From Humibacter albus DSM 18994 (GTDB taxonomy: Bacteria > Actinomycetota > Actinomycetes > Actinomycetales > Microbacteriaceae): a stretch of 64,000 nt of DNA. Shown in pieces: positions 30,884 through 39,037 of this stretch. Location: positions 534,258 to 598,257 of the forward strand of contig NZ_ATXT01000013.1 of assembly GCF_000421825.1 (NCBI RefSeq), read 5' to 3'. The position numbers and the translations under genes are program-made. The notes below the pieces were generated by a model. That model was given only the letters and a program-made list of their open reading frames with translations. It ran no database searches and was not told the origin of the DNA. The stretch's first letter is position 1. Every line of letters starts with the position of its first letter.

Positions 30884-31372
30884 GTGACCCACGACTTCGG
30901 AGAACTCGCCGACACCGGCTCCAATGTGACGCCCTGGCTGATCATCGGCGGCATCATCGTGCTGCTCGGCGTGATCGCCCTGATCGTCGCAGGAATGGTG
31001 CGTTCGCGTCGCTCCGCACAGCAGGTCGAGGACGCGGCGGAAGTCGTCGCGGATGCCGGTGGCACGCTCCCCGTGCCCGATCCGAACGCGTCCGCTTCCA
31101 CCGAGACGGTGATCGACGAGGCGTCCGGCCTCGGCGCCGCGAGCGCCGCGGCTCCCGATGCGGCGGGCTCGGGCGCCGGGGGCGCCGGTGCGGCGGATCC
31201 CAGCGCCGGCAGCGACGACGTCACGACCGAAGGCGACACGCGAGGCGGCCGCGAGACGGCGCCTGATGGCCGCGATGCCACGTCTGATGGTGGCGATGCC
31301 ACGTCTGATGGTGGCGATGCCGCGCCTGGCGGTGGCGATGCCACGTCTGGTGGTGGCGACACCAGGCAGTGA
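30884..31372 (+). CDS. Small membrane protein with N-terminal LADTG-helix and repetitive tail
   Basis: A 162-residue protein from GTG 30884. Residues 7-11 are LADTG, followed at once by a transmembrane helix (about 16-36) and RSRRS, so the whole start looks like a C-terminal sorting signal placed at the N-terminus. The rest is a Ala/Gly/Asp-rich, presumably disordered tail, ending in 7-residue repeats (DATSDGG, DATSDGG, DAAPGGG, DATSGGG). No signal peptide precedes the LADTG. Family unknown. It may be a real type I-oriented small protein or the surviving end of a larger wall protein with a new tail. Confidence 0.65.
   Translation: MTHDFGELADTGSNVTPWLIIGGIIVLLGVIALIVAGMVRSRRSAQQVEDAAEVVADAGGTLPVPDPNASASTETVIDEASGLGAASAAAPDAAGSGAGGAGAADPSAGSDDVTTEGDTRGGRETAPDGRDATSDGGDATSDGGDAAPGGGDATSGGGDTRQ
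31274..31357 (+). repeat. Four tandem 21-bp in-frame repeats
   Basis: Four 21-bp units beginning GATGCCACGTCTG or a close variant lie head to tail at 31274-31294, 31295-31315, 31316-31336 and 31337-31357; the first two are identical. A partial fifth follows. They encode the heptapeptide tail of the LADTG protein and could vary in number between strains by slippage. Confidence 0.85.
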
Positions 31373-31584
31373 GCCCGGGGTTCAGAGCACCGACCGCAGC
31401 CGGGTCTCTTGGCCACGCGCGGTCGCATCCTCCCGCCGACTGACCGCCCTGTCGGAACCGCGTGACGGGTGCCGGCCGCGGCGTGGATGCTTGACCATCG
31501 CGTCGATTTCACCGGATGCGTCTGCGTAGGTATCCTTGAACCCGCGCCTTCGGTCAGGTGATCACATGTGGTCGGGAGCGCCAC

Positions 31585-31666
31585 GGCAGGTTACCCAAGC
31601 GGCCAAAGGGATCTGACTGTAAATCAGCCGGCATAGCCTTCGGGGGTTCGAATCCCTCACCTGCCA
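31585..31666 (+). tRNA. tRNA-Tyr (GTA)
   Basis: The acceptor stem GGCAGGT pairs with ACCTGCC, the anticodon loop is CTGTAAA with GTA, the T-loop is GTTCGAA, and a long variable arm (about 31630-31644) marks a class II tRNA as expected for bacterial tRNA-Tyr. CCA is not encoded (ACCC follows). A strong hairpin terminator lies 10 bases downstream. Confidence 0.95.
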
Positions 31667-31676
31667 CCCAAGCCGA

Positions 31677-31715
31677 GAGGCCCGGAATCACGCGGAAACA
31701 GCGTGTCCGGGCCTC
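31677..31715 (+). terminator. Hairpin terminator after tRNA-Tyr
   Basis: GAGGCCCGGA (31677-31686) pairs perfectly with TCCGGGCCTC (31706-31715), with an inner CACGC/GCGTG stem. TTGTCGTTT follows, a weak U-rich tail. It is placed to end the tRNA transcript. Confidence 0.75.
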
Positions 31716-31915
31716 TTGTCGTTTCAGTGATCGACGGTCTCCGACTCGACGGGGCGCCCGTTCCGCTATCACGAAGTGAGGCTTCCTGAACCCGCCGGGA
31801 CTGCGGGCGCGATTCGCGACAGCGGAGCGGGCGGTGCGACTCCGTGGCGCGCCGCCGAGGGAGCCCTACGAGGGAGGCCGGAGGTGATCGCCTCCGGCGC
31901 GATGGCGTCGCCGGG

Positions 31916-32647
31916 CTACGCCCCCGGCCGCGGACGCAGCGGCGTCGCCGCGCTCACTCCGTCGACGTCATCGACGAAGAGGTGCACCGCCTGGCTGTGC
32001 TCCAGCTCGAGGGGCTCCGCGCCGTCCATCTCGACGATGACCATCGGGCCGTGCAGGGTGAACGTGCCCGGGGCATCCGGGACCACACCCGCGCGACGCA
32101 GCCGGGCGAGCACCGCGGGGTCGGCCTGCAGGGGCTCGCCGATCCATCGGACATGTGCCGAGACGGGGGTGTCCTGGCTGGCAGCCAGCCGCACCACGTT
32201 CACGAGCCCCGACTCCGCGGCGCTGACGAGGCGTAGCGCATCCCGAGCCGGAATGGGGTTACCGTACGGCGTCTGCTGCGGATGCCCGAGCACCTCGACC
32301 AATCGCACCTCCGCCTCGTCGCTCATCACGTGCTCCCACCGACAGGCCTCTTCGTGCACGTGCTCCCAGTCCAGTCCGATCGTCTGGGAGAGCAGACACT
32401 CCGCGAGCCGATGCTTGCGCATCACGTTCATCGCCGTTCGACGGCCCAGCTCGGTGAACTCGAGATGGCGGTCCGGCGTGACCACCATCAGACCGTCCCG
32501 CTGAATGCGAGCGACCGTCTCCGAGACGGTGGGCCCCGCCTGTTCGAGGCGCTCGACGATGCGTGCGCGCAGCGCAGGAATGCCCTCCTCCTCCATCTCG
32601 AGCACGGACTTCAGATACATCTGCGTCGTGTCGACGAGGTCGTCCAT
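31916..32647 (-). CDS. ideR: Iron-dependent DtxR/IdeR-family repressor
   Basis: A 243-residue metal-dependent repressor. From ATG 32647 the numbering matches DtxR exactly: Met10, His79, Glu83, His98, Cys102, Glu105 and His106 are all present, covering both metal sites. Cys102 points to an iron (DtxR/IdeR) rather than a manganese (MntR) sensor. The N-terminal winged helix is followed by the dimerisation domain and a C-terminal SH3-like FeoA domain (about residues 155-235). An AGGGGTG site precedes this ATG, although the frame is open 10 codons further upstream. Confidence 0.92.
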   Translation of the reverse strand: MDDLVDTTQMYLKSVLEMEEEGIPALRARIVERLEQAGPTVSETVARIQRDGLMVVTPDRHLEFTELGRRTAMNVMRKHRLAECLLSQTIGLDWEHVHEEACRWEHVMSDEAEVRLVEVLGHPQQTPYGNPIPARDALRLVSAAESGLVNVVRLAASQDTPVSAHVRWIGEPLQADPAVLARLRRAGVVPDAPGTFTLHGPMVIVEMDGAEPLELEHSQAVHLFVDDVDGVSAATPLRPRPGA

Positions 32648-32878
32648 GTCATCACCCCTGTTCGCGCCACCTGCCACTCTAGGGTTTCGGCGTGAGACAG
32701 TGGAGCACGGATGCCCGTGCCCACCTCGCTACACTGGCCCACCGACCCCCTCCTCCCGCACCTCGCCCGTCTCGCAGGGGGTGCTCTTGCCCGCAGAAGC
32801 CGTCGGCCGAGTTCCGCCGTCTGCGCCTCCTGCACCGACTCGAACCACCCTTTACCGATTCGAAGGAGCCGCTCTCGA

Positions 32879-33268
32879 ATGCGCGTGACCATGCTGCGTG
32901 CCAAGATCCACCGCGCGACGATCACCCACGCCGATCTGCACTACGTCGGATCGCTCACTGTCGATCGCGACCTGCTCGAGGCGACCGGCATCCTCGTCGG
33001 TGAACGGGTCAGCGTGGTGAACATCGACAACGGCGAGCGGTTCGAGACGTACGTGATCGAGGGCGAGCCGGGATCCGGCGTGGTCGGTGCGAACGGGGCG
33101 GCGGCACGGCTGGTGAGCGTGGGCGACCGGGTGATCATCATGGCGTATGCCTCGGTGAAGCTGGCGAAGGCATCCGCTCTCACGCCGGCCGTGATCATGG
33201 TCGACGATGGGAACAAGATCGAGCACACCGGCAGCGACCCGGCGTTCCCGAAGGTGTATCCGCGCTGA
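32879..33268 (+). CDS. panD: Aspartate 1-decarboxylase PanD
   Basis: A 129-residue pyruvoyl enzyme that makes beta-alanine for pantothenate/CoA. The self-cleavage site Gly-Ser is in HYVGSLTVD (about residues 24-25) and is preceded by MLRAKIHRATIT. Catalytic-site segments NGERFETYVI and GANGAAARL are present. ATG 32879 is preferred with an AAGGAG site 11 bases upstream; ATG 32891 is an alternative. It is divergent from the IdeR gene and stands alone. Confidence 0.95.
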   Translation: MRVTMLRAKIHRATITHADLHYVGSLTVDRDLLEATGILVGERVSVVNIDNGERFETYVIEGEPGSGVVGANGAAARLVSVGDRVIIMAYASVKLAKASALTPAVIMVDDGNKIEHTGSDPAFPKVYPR

Positions 33269-33603
33269 CAATGCCCGGCCCGCCCCCGACGGTGCCCTGC
33301 TGCGTGGTGGCGAGAGCGGCCTCGCACCCCGCCGTGCGGGTCGCCTGGCGTGCGGCCCTCCCACCGGGCCGTCGTGGGTCGCCCGACCTGCTGGGCGGTG
33401 GCGGGTCGTGCTGGCCGGCGCCGGCCACGGCGATGGAGGTTCACAATTCAGGCTGGAGTGGCCGGAATCGTCTTGCCGCCGGGGAAGTCTCGCGGCACAC
33501 AAGCGTGCGGCACGTTCCCATCCTGAGTTGTGAACGGTCCAAGGGGCGACCACTAGGCTCGCCGCAAGCGGGCCGACCGCTCACGCGAACGGAAGGGGGA
33601 GCC
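33269..33603. other. Intergenic stretch without a convincing gene
   Basis: Between panD and the DUF3467 gene I see no reading frame with coding character. The right part contains a pair of 14-bp inverted repeats (33439-33535), described separately. The last 60 bases presumably hold the promoter of the DUF3467 gene. Confidence 0.6.
33439..33535. repeat. 97-bp segment bounded by 14-bp inverted repeats
   Basis: GTTCACAATTCAGG at 33439-33452 is inverted as CCTGAGTTGTGAAC at 33522-33535 with one mismatch. The spacing of 69 bp is too long for a terminator and fits a small mobile remnant or a paired binding site. No target duplication is seen. Confidence 0.5.
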
Positions 33604-33912
33604 GTGGCCGACGACCAGGGGAATCTGCCGACGCAGATCAACTTCGACATCTCGCCGGAGGTGGAGACGGGGACGTTCGCCGATTTCGCAAGTATCTGGC
33701 ACACCGACAACGTGTTCGTGCTCGACTTCGCGTCGCTGCGCGGACCGGCGCGCGAGAGCCGGGACGAGAGCGGTGTCGCGCAGAACTCGGTGAATGCGCG
33801 TGTCGTCACGAGGGTGCGCATCCCGCCCGAGCAGGTGTTCGAGTTGGCCAAGGCGCTCACGCGCGAACTCGAGATCTGGGAGCAGCAGACCGGCAAGCGT
33901 TCGGCGCAGTAG
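33604..33912 (+). CDS. DUF3467 family protein
   Basis: A 102-residue soluble protein. The segments INFDISPEVETGTFADFASIWHT, FVLDFAS and VVTRVRIPPEQVFELAKALTRELEIWE fit DUF3467, a small conserved family of unknown function common in actinobacteria. GTG 33604 follows a GAAGGGGGA site. No enzymatic motif is seen. It faces the DUF805 gene tail to tail with a 13 bp gap. Confidence 0.85.
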   Translation: MADDQGNLPTQINFDISPEVETGTFADFASIWHTDNVFVLDFASLRGPARESRDESGVAQNSVNARVVTRVRIPPEQVFELAKALTRELEIWEQQTGKRSAQ

Positions 33913-33925
33913 CAGCGCCGGACTC

Positions 33926-34411
33926 TCAGGCGCGATCGAATCGCGTGCCGTAACCCTGACGGGGCAGCACGCTGAGGATCACGCCGATCACGACGCCGGC
34001 GAACGGGATGAGCGTCAGCAGGATCCACCAGCCGGCGAGGTTCGCGTCGTGCAGTCGGCGCACGAAGACCGCGATGCTCGGCAGGAGTGTGGCCAGAACG
34101 TAGGCGAGATAGACGACGCCGATCACCGTGCTCGCCGTGGTCGGACGCGCGGCTTCGGGGCCGACGACGGAGTTGACCATCTCCACCGCGATCCCGACGG
34201 CGAAGAACACGGCCAGGTTCATGGCGTACGCCCACCAGAACTCGCTGCGGCTCGCGCGACCGTGGAATGCGGCGTACTTCGTGAAGAACCGGCGGATGCC
34301 TTCCTGCGGCGTCGCGCGATACACGGGCTCGTCCGAGGCGCGAAGCGCGGCGGCGCTGGCCGCGGCATCCACGGCATCCTGCGCCTCGTCGTCGGTGCTC
34401 ACGAAAACCAT
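33926..34411 (-). CDS. DUF805 membrane protein
   Basis: A 161-residue protein with a cytoplasmic N-terminal stretch of about 50 residues and three or four transmembrane helices. The signatures FHGRASRSEFWWAY and VRRLHDANLAGWWILL are those of DUF805 (YhaH-like) proteins. Function unknown. It lies 13 bp downstream of a DUF6504 gene on the same strand, so the two are likely cotranscribed. Confidence 0.88.
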   Translation of the reverse strand: MVFVSTDDEAQDAVDAAASAAALRASDEPVYRATPQEGIRRFFTKYAAFHGRASRSEFWWAYAMNLAVFFAVGIAVEMVNSVVGPEAARPTTASTVIGVVYLAYVLATLLPSIAVFVRRLHDANLAGWWILLTLIPFAGVVIGVILSVLPRQGYGTRFDRA

Positions 34412-34424
34412 GCTTGCACAGCCG

Positions 34425-34703
34425 TCAGTCGATCACGCGAAGCAACTCCCAGAGGCCGTTGTCGGCGCGGCGAACGTCGAAGACGCGAGTATCGCCGTCG
34501 GTGGCAGAGCCTTGGAAGCGCCAGCCGCGAAGCGGTCGAGGCGGGTGCGTGATCGCCGGGCTCAGCGGCAGGTCGGGTTCGGGTCCGAGCCGGGTCGCCG
34601 TGTCGGTCACCCGGTATCGGCGGCCCTCCCAGACCATGCGGAGCGGCACTCCTTGTTCGTCGACCCAGACCGTCACGATGTCGGTGGTATGCGTGATGCT
34701 CAT
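34425..34703 (-). CDS. DUF6504-like small protein
   Basis: A 92-residue soluble protein. IVTVWVDEQGVPLRMVWEGRRYRV followed by a Pro-rich linker and WRFQGSATDGDTRVFDVRRADNGLWELLRV fits the DUF6504 type, often found near DNA polymerase IV genes in actinobacteria; no polymerase is nearby here. Function unknown. Start ATG 34703. The identification rests on recalled sequence pattern and is moderately sure. Confidence 0.7.
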   Translation of the reverse strand: MSITHTTDIVTVWVDEQGVPLRMVWEGRRYRVTDTATRLGPEPDLPLSPAITHPPRPLRGWRFQGSATDGDTRVFDVRRADNGLWELLRVID

Positions 34704-34808
34704 GACTACCCTCTATTCGTGAGAGTCGAACGTCTGTTCGATCTGATGGGAGCATAAGCACAGTGCGAGCGACACGCCAAAGACCACCGCCCCAGTAGCA
34801 TCGGAGGC

Positions 34809-35621
34809 ATGCCTGCGATCTCCGAACTGCTCGACCTTGCCCGCTCGACAGCCGTGGAGGCGGGCGAGCTGGTGCGCACTCGTCGCGACGAGGGCGTGGA
34901 GGTCGCGGCGACCAAAACGGCGCCGGAAGACATCGTGACTGCGGCAGACCGGGAGTCCGAAGATCTGATTCGCGGCCGCATCGCGGCGGTGCGCCCGGGC
35001 GACGGGTTCTTCGGCGAGGAGAGCGACGCGACTGCGTCGTCGAGCGGCCTGACCTGGGTCGTCGATCCGATCGATGGCACCGTGAACTACCTCTACGGCA
35101 TTCCGGCCTACGCCGTCTCGATCGCGGTCGTCGAGGGAGACCCGGAACCGAACACGTGGAAGGCGCTCGCTTCGGCCGTGGTGAATCCGGCAAGCGGCGA
35201 GGTCTATACGGCCAGCGCGGGCGGCGGCGCCTACCTGGGCACCCGGCGCCTGCGGGTGGCCACGGGCAAGCAGCTATCGCTCGCCCTGGTCGGCACCGGG
35301 TTCTCGTATGACTCGCGGCGTCGGGGACTCCAGGCCGAAGCGGTGAGCATGCTGATCCCACGGGTGCGCGACATCCGTCGCATCGGCGCGGCGGCGCTCG
35401 ATCTCTGCAACGTCGCGTCGGGACGCCTGGATGCCTATTACGAGAAGGGCCTGAAGCCCTGGGACCACGCAGGCGGTGCGCTCGTCGCGACCGAGGCGGG
35501 CGCGAGAGTCGCCGGCCTGCACGGCGCGGCAGCGAGCCGAGCGCTCACGATTGCGGCGGAGCCGGGGCTGTTCGCTCAACTCGAGCCGATCCTCGACGAG
35601 CTCGGAGTCGTCGACCGCTGA
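34809..35621 (+). CDS. Inositol monophosphatase family protein
   Basis: A 270-residue Mg-dependent phosphatase. Metal-site motifs are GEES (near residue 66), WVVDPIDGTVNY (near 82-93) and WDHAGG (near 219), all intact. Likely substrates are inositol-1-phosphate, histidinol phosphate or a related sugar phosphate; sequence alone does not decide. ATG 34809. It converges with the LacI gene across 162 bp in which I see nothing. Confidence 0.92.
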   Translation: MPAISELLDLARSTAVEAGELVRTRRDEGVEVAATKTAPEDIVTAADRESEDLIRGRIAAVRPGDGFFGEESDATASSSGLTWVVDPIDGTVNYLYGIPAYAVSIAVVEGDPEPNTWKALASAVVNPASGEVYTASAGGGAYLGTRRLRVATGKQLSLALVGTGFSYDSRRRGLQAEAVSMLIPRVRDIRRIGAAALDLCNVASGRLDAYYEKGLKPWDHAGGALVATEAGARVAGLHGAAASRALTIAAEPGLFAQLEPILDELGVVDR

Positions 35622-35783
35622 GCAGAGCCCGTTTCGCGCCTGCCGCCGCGCGCGATGCTGCACGCCGAGGCCGGCCGCGGACCCTTCGACTGCAGAGCGT
35701 TCCGCACGAGCGCCAGCATGGAGGTCTCGGGCGAGTGCTCGACAGGGGATCGGCCGCGTTGCGGCAGGACGAGGCAGGACGCG

Positions 35784-36800
35784 TCAGTCCGCGAGGCGAG
35801 CCGTGCTCGAGCGCACGACGAGCTGGAACGGGAGTTCCCGGTTCAGCGTGGCGGCGTCATCCGACTCCGGCTGCAGCGCGTCCATCAGCACGTCGACGGC
35901 CAACCGGCCCTGCTGGCGTGGGAACTGCGCCACGGTCGTGAGCCCGAAGAACTCCGCCAGCTCGTGATCGTCGATGCCGACGATCGAGACGTCGCGCGGC
36001 ACGGACAGGCCGAGATCGCGGGCGGCGAGCAGGCATCCGATCGCCATCTCGTCCGAGGCGGCGAAGATCGCCGTCGGCCGATCGTACGGGCGCCCCAGCA
36101 GTTGTTTGGCGGCTTCGTACCCGCCGCGGATGGTGAAGTCCGCCGGCTGATACAGGTCGTCCCGAATGGTCAAGCCCGCGTCGTGCATCGCGCGCTCGAA
36201 GCCGCGGCGGCGAGTCGACGCGAGGTGGAAGTCGAGATCGAACTCCACGCCCGCACCGATGTGCGCGATCTGAGTGTGTCCGAGCGAGATCAGATGTTCC
36301 GTGGCGAGCTGCGCCACCGCCAGGTCGTCAAGGGTGAGGGTGGGGACGCCGGGAATGGGGCCGCCGATGCCGACGAGCGGCTTGTGCAGAGCGAGCAGTC
36401 GGCTCACCTCGTCATCGGTGAGCTCCAACGCCACGGCGATGACGGCATCCACCCGCTTGCGCAGCAAGAATTGGTCGAACACGCTGCGCCGTGACTCCTC
36501 GCCGCCGCTGAGGTTGTAGAGCGTGAGATCGTAGCCGTGCCCCAGCAGTGCCGCCTCGGCGCCCTCGACCACCGAGGAGAAGAACCACCGCGAGAGGAAC
36601 GGCACCACGACGCCCACGTTGCGCGTGCGACCCGACGCCAGACTCGACGCGTTCGAGGACACGACGTACCCGAGCGTGGAGGCCGCCGACTGCACGCGTT
36701 CGCGCGTGGCCGGGGAGACCGGGCCGTTCCCGCTCAGCGCGCGAGACACCGTCGCGGTCGATACGCCGGCAAGCCGGGCGACCTCATCAATGCCAGTCAT
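35784..36800 (-). CDS. LacI-family transcriptional regulator (glycoside locus)
   Basis: A 338-residue repressor. The N-terminal helix-turn-helix is IDEVARLAGVSTATVSRAL with hinge helix SNASSLASGR; the periplasmic-binding-protein-like sugar domain follows, with SLGHTQIAHIGAG, FAASDEMAIGCL and VSIVGIDDHELA. It lies 75 bp downstream of a GH13 alpha-glucosidase gene on the same strand and probably controls it, sensing a glucoside. The effector is not known. Confidence 0.93.
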   Translation of the reverse strand: MTGIDEVARLAGVSTATVSRALSGNGPVSPATRERVQSAASTLGYVVSSNASSLASGRTRNVGVVVPFLSRWFFSSVVEGAEAALLGHGYDLTLYNLSGGEESRRSVFDQFLLRKRVDAVIAVALELTDDEVSRLLALHKPLVGIGGPIPGVPTLTLDDLAVAQLATEHLISLGHTQIAHIGAGVEFDLDFHLASTRRRGFERAMHDAGLTIRDDLYQPADFTIRGGYEAAKQLLGRPYDRPTAIFAASDEMAIGCLLAARDLGLSVPRDVSIVGIDDHELAEFFGLTTVAQFPRQQGRLAVDVLMDALQPESDDAATLNRELPFQLVVRSSTARLAD

Positions 36801-36875
36801 CGCACACCCGTATCCGCGTGCGGCACACGGACCGACGCTCCCCTGGACGACATCGTAGCGAGCGGCAGGACCGCG

Positions 36876-38591
36876 TTAACGAGCGAGCCACGCGGCCGTG
36901 TCGGCCGGCAACCGCCCTTCGGCCAGCGGCGCACTCGAGACGAGAACGGTGCCCGGCGGCAGCGACACGGATGCCTCACCCACGTTCGCGACGACCGTCA
37001 CCTCGCCGTTGTGGAACGCCACGACGTTCTCACCGAAGCCGTCGAGCCACTCCAGCACGCCGGCGCCGAGGCCGCGCTCTTCGCGCTCGGCAAGCAGACG
37101 CCGGTAGAGCGACAGCGTCGAGTCGGGATCGGATGCCTCGACGTCGCGTGCCAGCGTCGCCCACTCGGCGGGCTGTGGGAGCCAGCTCGCGCCGGTGTCG
37201 CTGAAGCCGTAGGACGCACCGGCAGCGGTCCACGGGATCGGCACGCGGCATCCGTCACGTCCGTAGCGCTCGCCGTGCGTGCGGAACCACGTCGGGTCCT
37301 GACGCGCGGAGTCGGGGAGATCGATGACCTCGGGCAACCCGAGTTCCTCGCCTTGGAACAGGTAGGCGGAGCCGGGCAGCGCGAGCATGAGCGTGGTCGC
37401 GGCGCGGGCCCGGCGTAGACCGACGACGGGGTCGGGCCGGAACGGCGTCTTCGGTCCGAGGCCGTGACCCTGTGGATTGTCGCCCATGAGCGCGAGCCGG
37501 GTGGCGTGCCGCACGACGTCGTGGTTGGAGAGCACCCAGGTGCTGGGCGCGCCGACGCTGCCGAAGGCATCCAACGACGACGTGATGACCTCGTGCAGGG
37601 CCTGCGCGTTCCACGGCGTCTCGAGGTAGGAGAAATTGAACGTCTGCTGCATCTCATCGGGTCGTACGTAGAGAGCGAGCTTCGACGGCGGGTCGATCCA
37701 TGCCTCACCGCAGAGTGCTCGATCACCGTCGTACTCGGCGAGCACTCTGTGCCAGTCGCGGAAGATGGCGTGGCCGCCTTCCTGACCCCAGTACGGCGGC
37801 TCGGGCGGCACGGTGCTGATCTCGGGTTCGAGGCTGCCGCCGGCTCCGCCCATCGACCCCGCCCCCTGGGCCGGAGTGAAGTCGGGCAGCCCCTCGGCCT
37901 TCGCCATGCCGTGCGCGACGTCGATGCGGAACCCGTCGACGCCGCGATCCAACCAGAACCGCAGGATGTCGCGGAACCGCGCCCATACCCAGGGATCCTC
38001 CCAGTTGAGGTCGGGCTGCGATGAGTCGAACAGGTGCAGGTACCACTGACCGGGCGTGCCGTCGGCGTTCGTGGTTCGCGTCCATGCCGGCCCGCCGAAC
38101 ACGGAATTCCAGTTGTTCGGCGGCTCGTCGCCGTTCTCGCCCTTGCCGTCGCGGAACCAGTAGTGGCCGCGCTCAGCGCTACCAGGAGCGGATGCCAGTG
38201 CCTCGCGGAACCACGCATGGTCCGACGACGTGTGATTCGGCACGAGGTCGACGATGACCCTCAGGCCGAGTTCGTGTGCGGCTGCCAGCATGTCGTCGAA
38301 GTCCGCCAGCGTGCCGAACAGCGGGTCCACACCGCGGTAATCAGCCACGTCGTACCCGGCGTCGCGCTGTGGCGAGGTCATGAACGGGGACAGCCAGATC
38401 GCGTCGACGCCGAGCTCGCGCAGGGCGGGAAGGTGGGCGGTGATGCCGGGGAGGTCGCCGATCCCGTCGCCGTTGCTGTCTGCGAAGGAGCGCGGATACA
38501 CCTGATAGATGACGGCGGTGCGCCACCATTCATCGCCGGTGGTCTCCGAAAGCTCCGTCGCCGTGCTCGTTACGGGGATCGTCGTGTTCAC
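36876..38591 (-). CDS. GH13 alpha-glucosidase / oligo-1,6-glucosidase
   Basis: A 571-residue cytoplasmic glycoside hydrolase that should cleave alpha-glucosidic bonds of maltose, isomaltose, sucrose or trehalulose-type sugars. GH13 regions are intact: DLVPNH (I), GFRIDVAHGM with the nucleophile Asp (II), LCGEAW with the acid Glu (III) and LSNHDVVRH (IV). The opening AVIYQVYPRSFADSNGDGIGDLPGI is typical of the oligo-1,6-glucosidase group. Start GTG 38591 with AGGAC about 10 bases upstream. The LacI gene follows. Confidence 0.93.
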   Translation of the reverse strand: MNTTIPVTSTATELSETTGDEWWRTAVIYQVYPRSFADSNGDGIGDLPGITAHLPALRELGVDAIWLSPFMTSPQRDAGYDVADYRGVDPLFGTLADFDDMLAAAHELGLRVIVDLVPNHTSSDHAWFREALASAPGSAERGHYWFRDGKGENGDEPPNNWNSVFGGPAWTRTTNADGTPGQWYLHLFDSSQPDLNWEDPWVWARFRDILRFWLDRGVDGFRIDVAHGMAKAEGLPDFTPAQGAGSMGGAGGSLEPEISTVPPEPPYWGQEGGHAIFRDWHRVLAEYDGDRALCGEAWIDPPSKLALYVRPDEMQQTFNFSYLETPWNAQALHEVITSSLDAFGSVGAPSTWVLSNHDVVRHATRLALMGDNPQGHGLGPKTPFRPDPVVGLRRARAATTLMLALPGSAYLFQGEELGLPEVIDLPDSARQDPTWFRTHGERYGRDGCRVPIPWTAAGASYGFSDTGASWLPQPAEWATLARDVEASDPDSTLSLYRRLLAEREERGLGAGVLEWLDGFGENVVAFHNGEVTVVANVGEASVSLPPGTVLVSSAPLAEGRLPADTAAWLAR

Positions 38592-38707
38592 GTCAGCAAG
38601 TCCTAGTTCGAGTCATGTACATCGCACGTGCACGCCCATGCTCTCGCACGCCGCGCACATTGTGCTGTCACTGTGGAGGTGTTCCTGCTGCTGCAGAGCT
38701 ACATCGC

Positions 38708-38743
38708 GGGGCTACTTCACCGCCGGCTCCGTGAAGTAGCCCC
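38708..38743. terminator. Perfect 13-bp hairpin, terminator-like
   Basis: GGGGCTACTTCAC (38708-38720) pairs fully with GTGAAGTAGCCCC (38731-38743) around a 10-base loop. GTTTCG follows on the + strand. It could end transcription from either side or be a REP-type element. Confidence 0.5.
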
Positions 38744-38745
38744 GT

Positions 38746-38787
38746 TTCGCCTCGTCGCGCCCCCGGTTCGCCTCGTCGCGCCCCCGG
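38746..38787. repeat. Perfect tandem duplication of 21 bp
   Basis: Two identical 21-bp units (38746-38766, 38767-38787) beginning TTCGCCTCGTCGCGC and ending CCCGG stand immediately after the 13-bp hairpin. No coding role is seen. Confidence 0.8.
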
Positions 38788-38991
38788 CGCCCGGCACGCC
38801 TCGTCCGTCGAGCCCGCACGTTCCCGTCGAGCCCGCGTCGAATTGGCGCCCATAACCGGGTGGCTCGGCAATCGAGTGCGGGCTCGAAGCTGGGGCAGCG
38901 GAGTCGCCCGGCGGCGGAGATGCTTGGCGGTAGAGACGACCGGCGCGCGCCGCTCGCCGACTCGGGTGCGCGTCGCGTCCGCACGAGACAG

Positions 38992-39035
38992 CGGCGCACC
39001 CGCCCGACGGCATCGGATGCCGGGCGGGTGCGCCG
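38992..39035 (-). terminator. 15-bp hairpin after the GH43 gene
   Basis: CGGCGCACCCGCCCG (38992-39006) pairs perfectly with CGGGCGGGTGCGCCG (39021-39035). It starts two bases beyond the stop of the leftward GH43 gene, where an intrinsic terminator would be expected, although it lacks a U-tract as is usual in high-GC actinobacteria. Confidence 0.65.
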
Positions 39036-39037
39036 TC

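Larger units (their letters stand above)
38592..39037. other. Gene-free interval with two hairpins and a tandem repeat
   Basis: This 446-bp stretch lies between the GH13 gene (transcribed leftward from 38591) and the end of the GH43 gene. It contains a perfect 13-bp hairpin at 38708-38743, a 21-bp tandem duplication at 38746-38787 and a 15-bp hairpin at 38992-39035. Its left end must carry the GH13 promoter; GCACGTGC at 38624-38631 is a palindrome there. No convincing gene is seen. Confidence 0.6.

Noticed and set aside
31274..31357. CRISPR-like repeat array
   Set aside because: Units are directly adjacent with no spacers, in frame within a coding sequence, and there are no cas genes.
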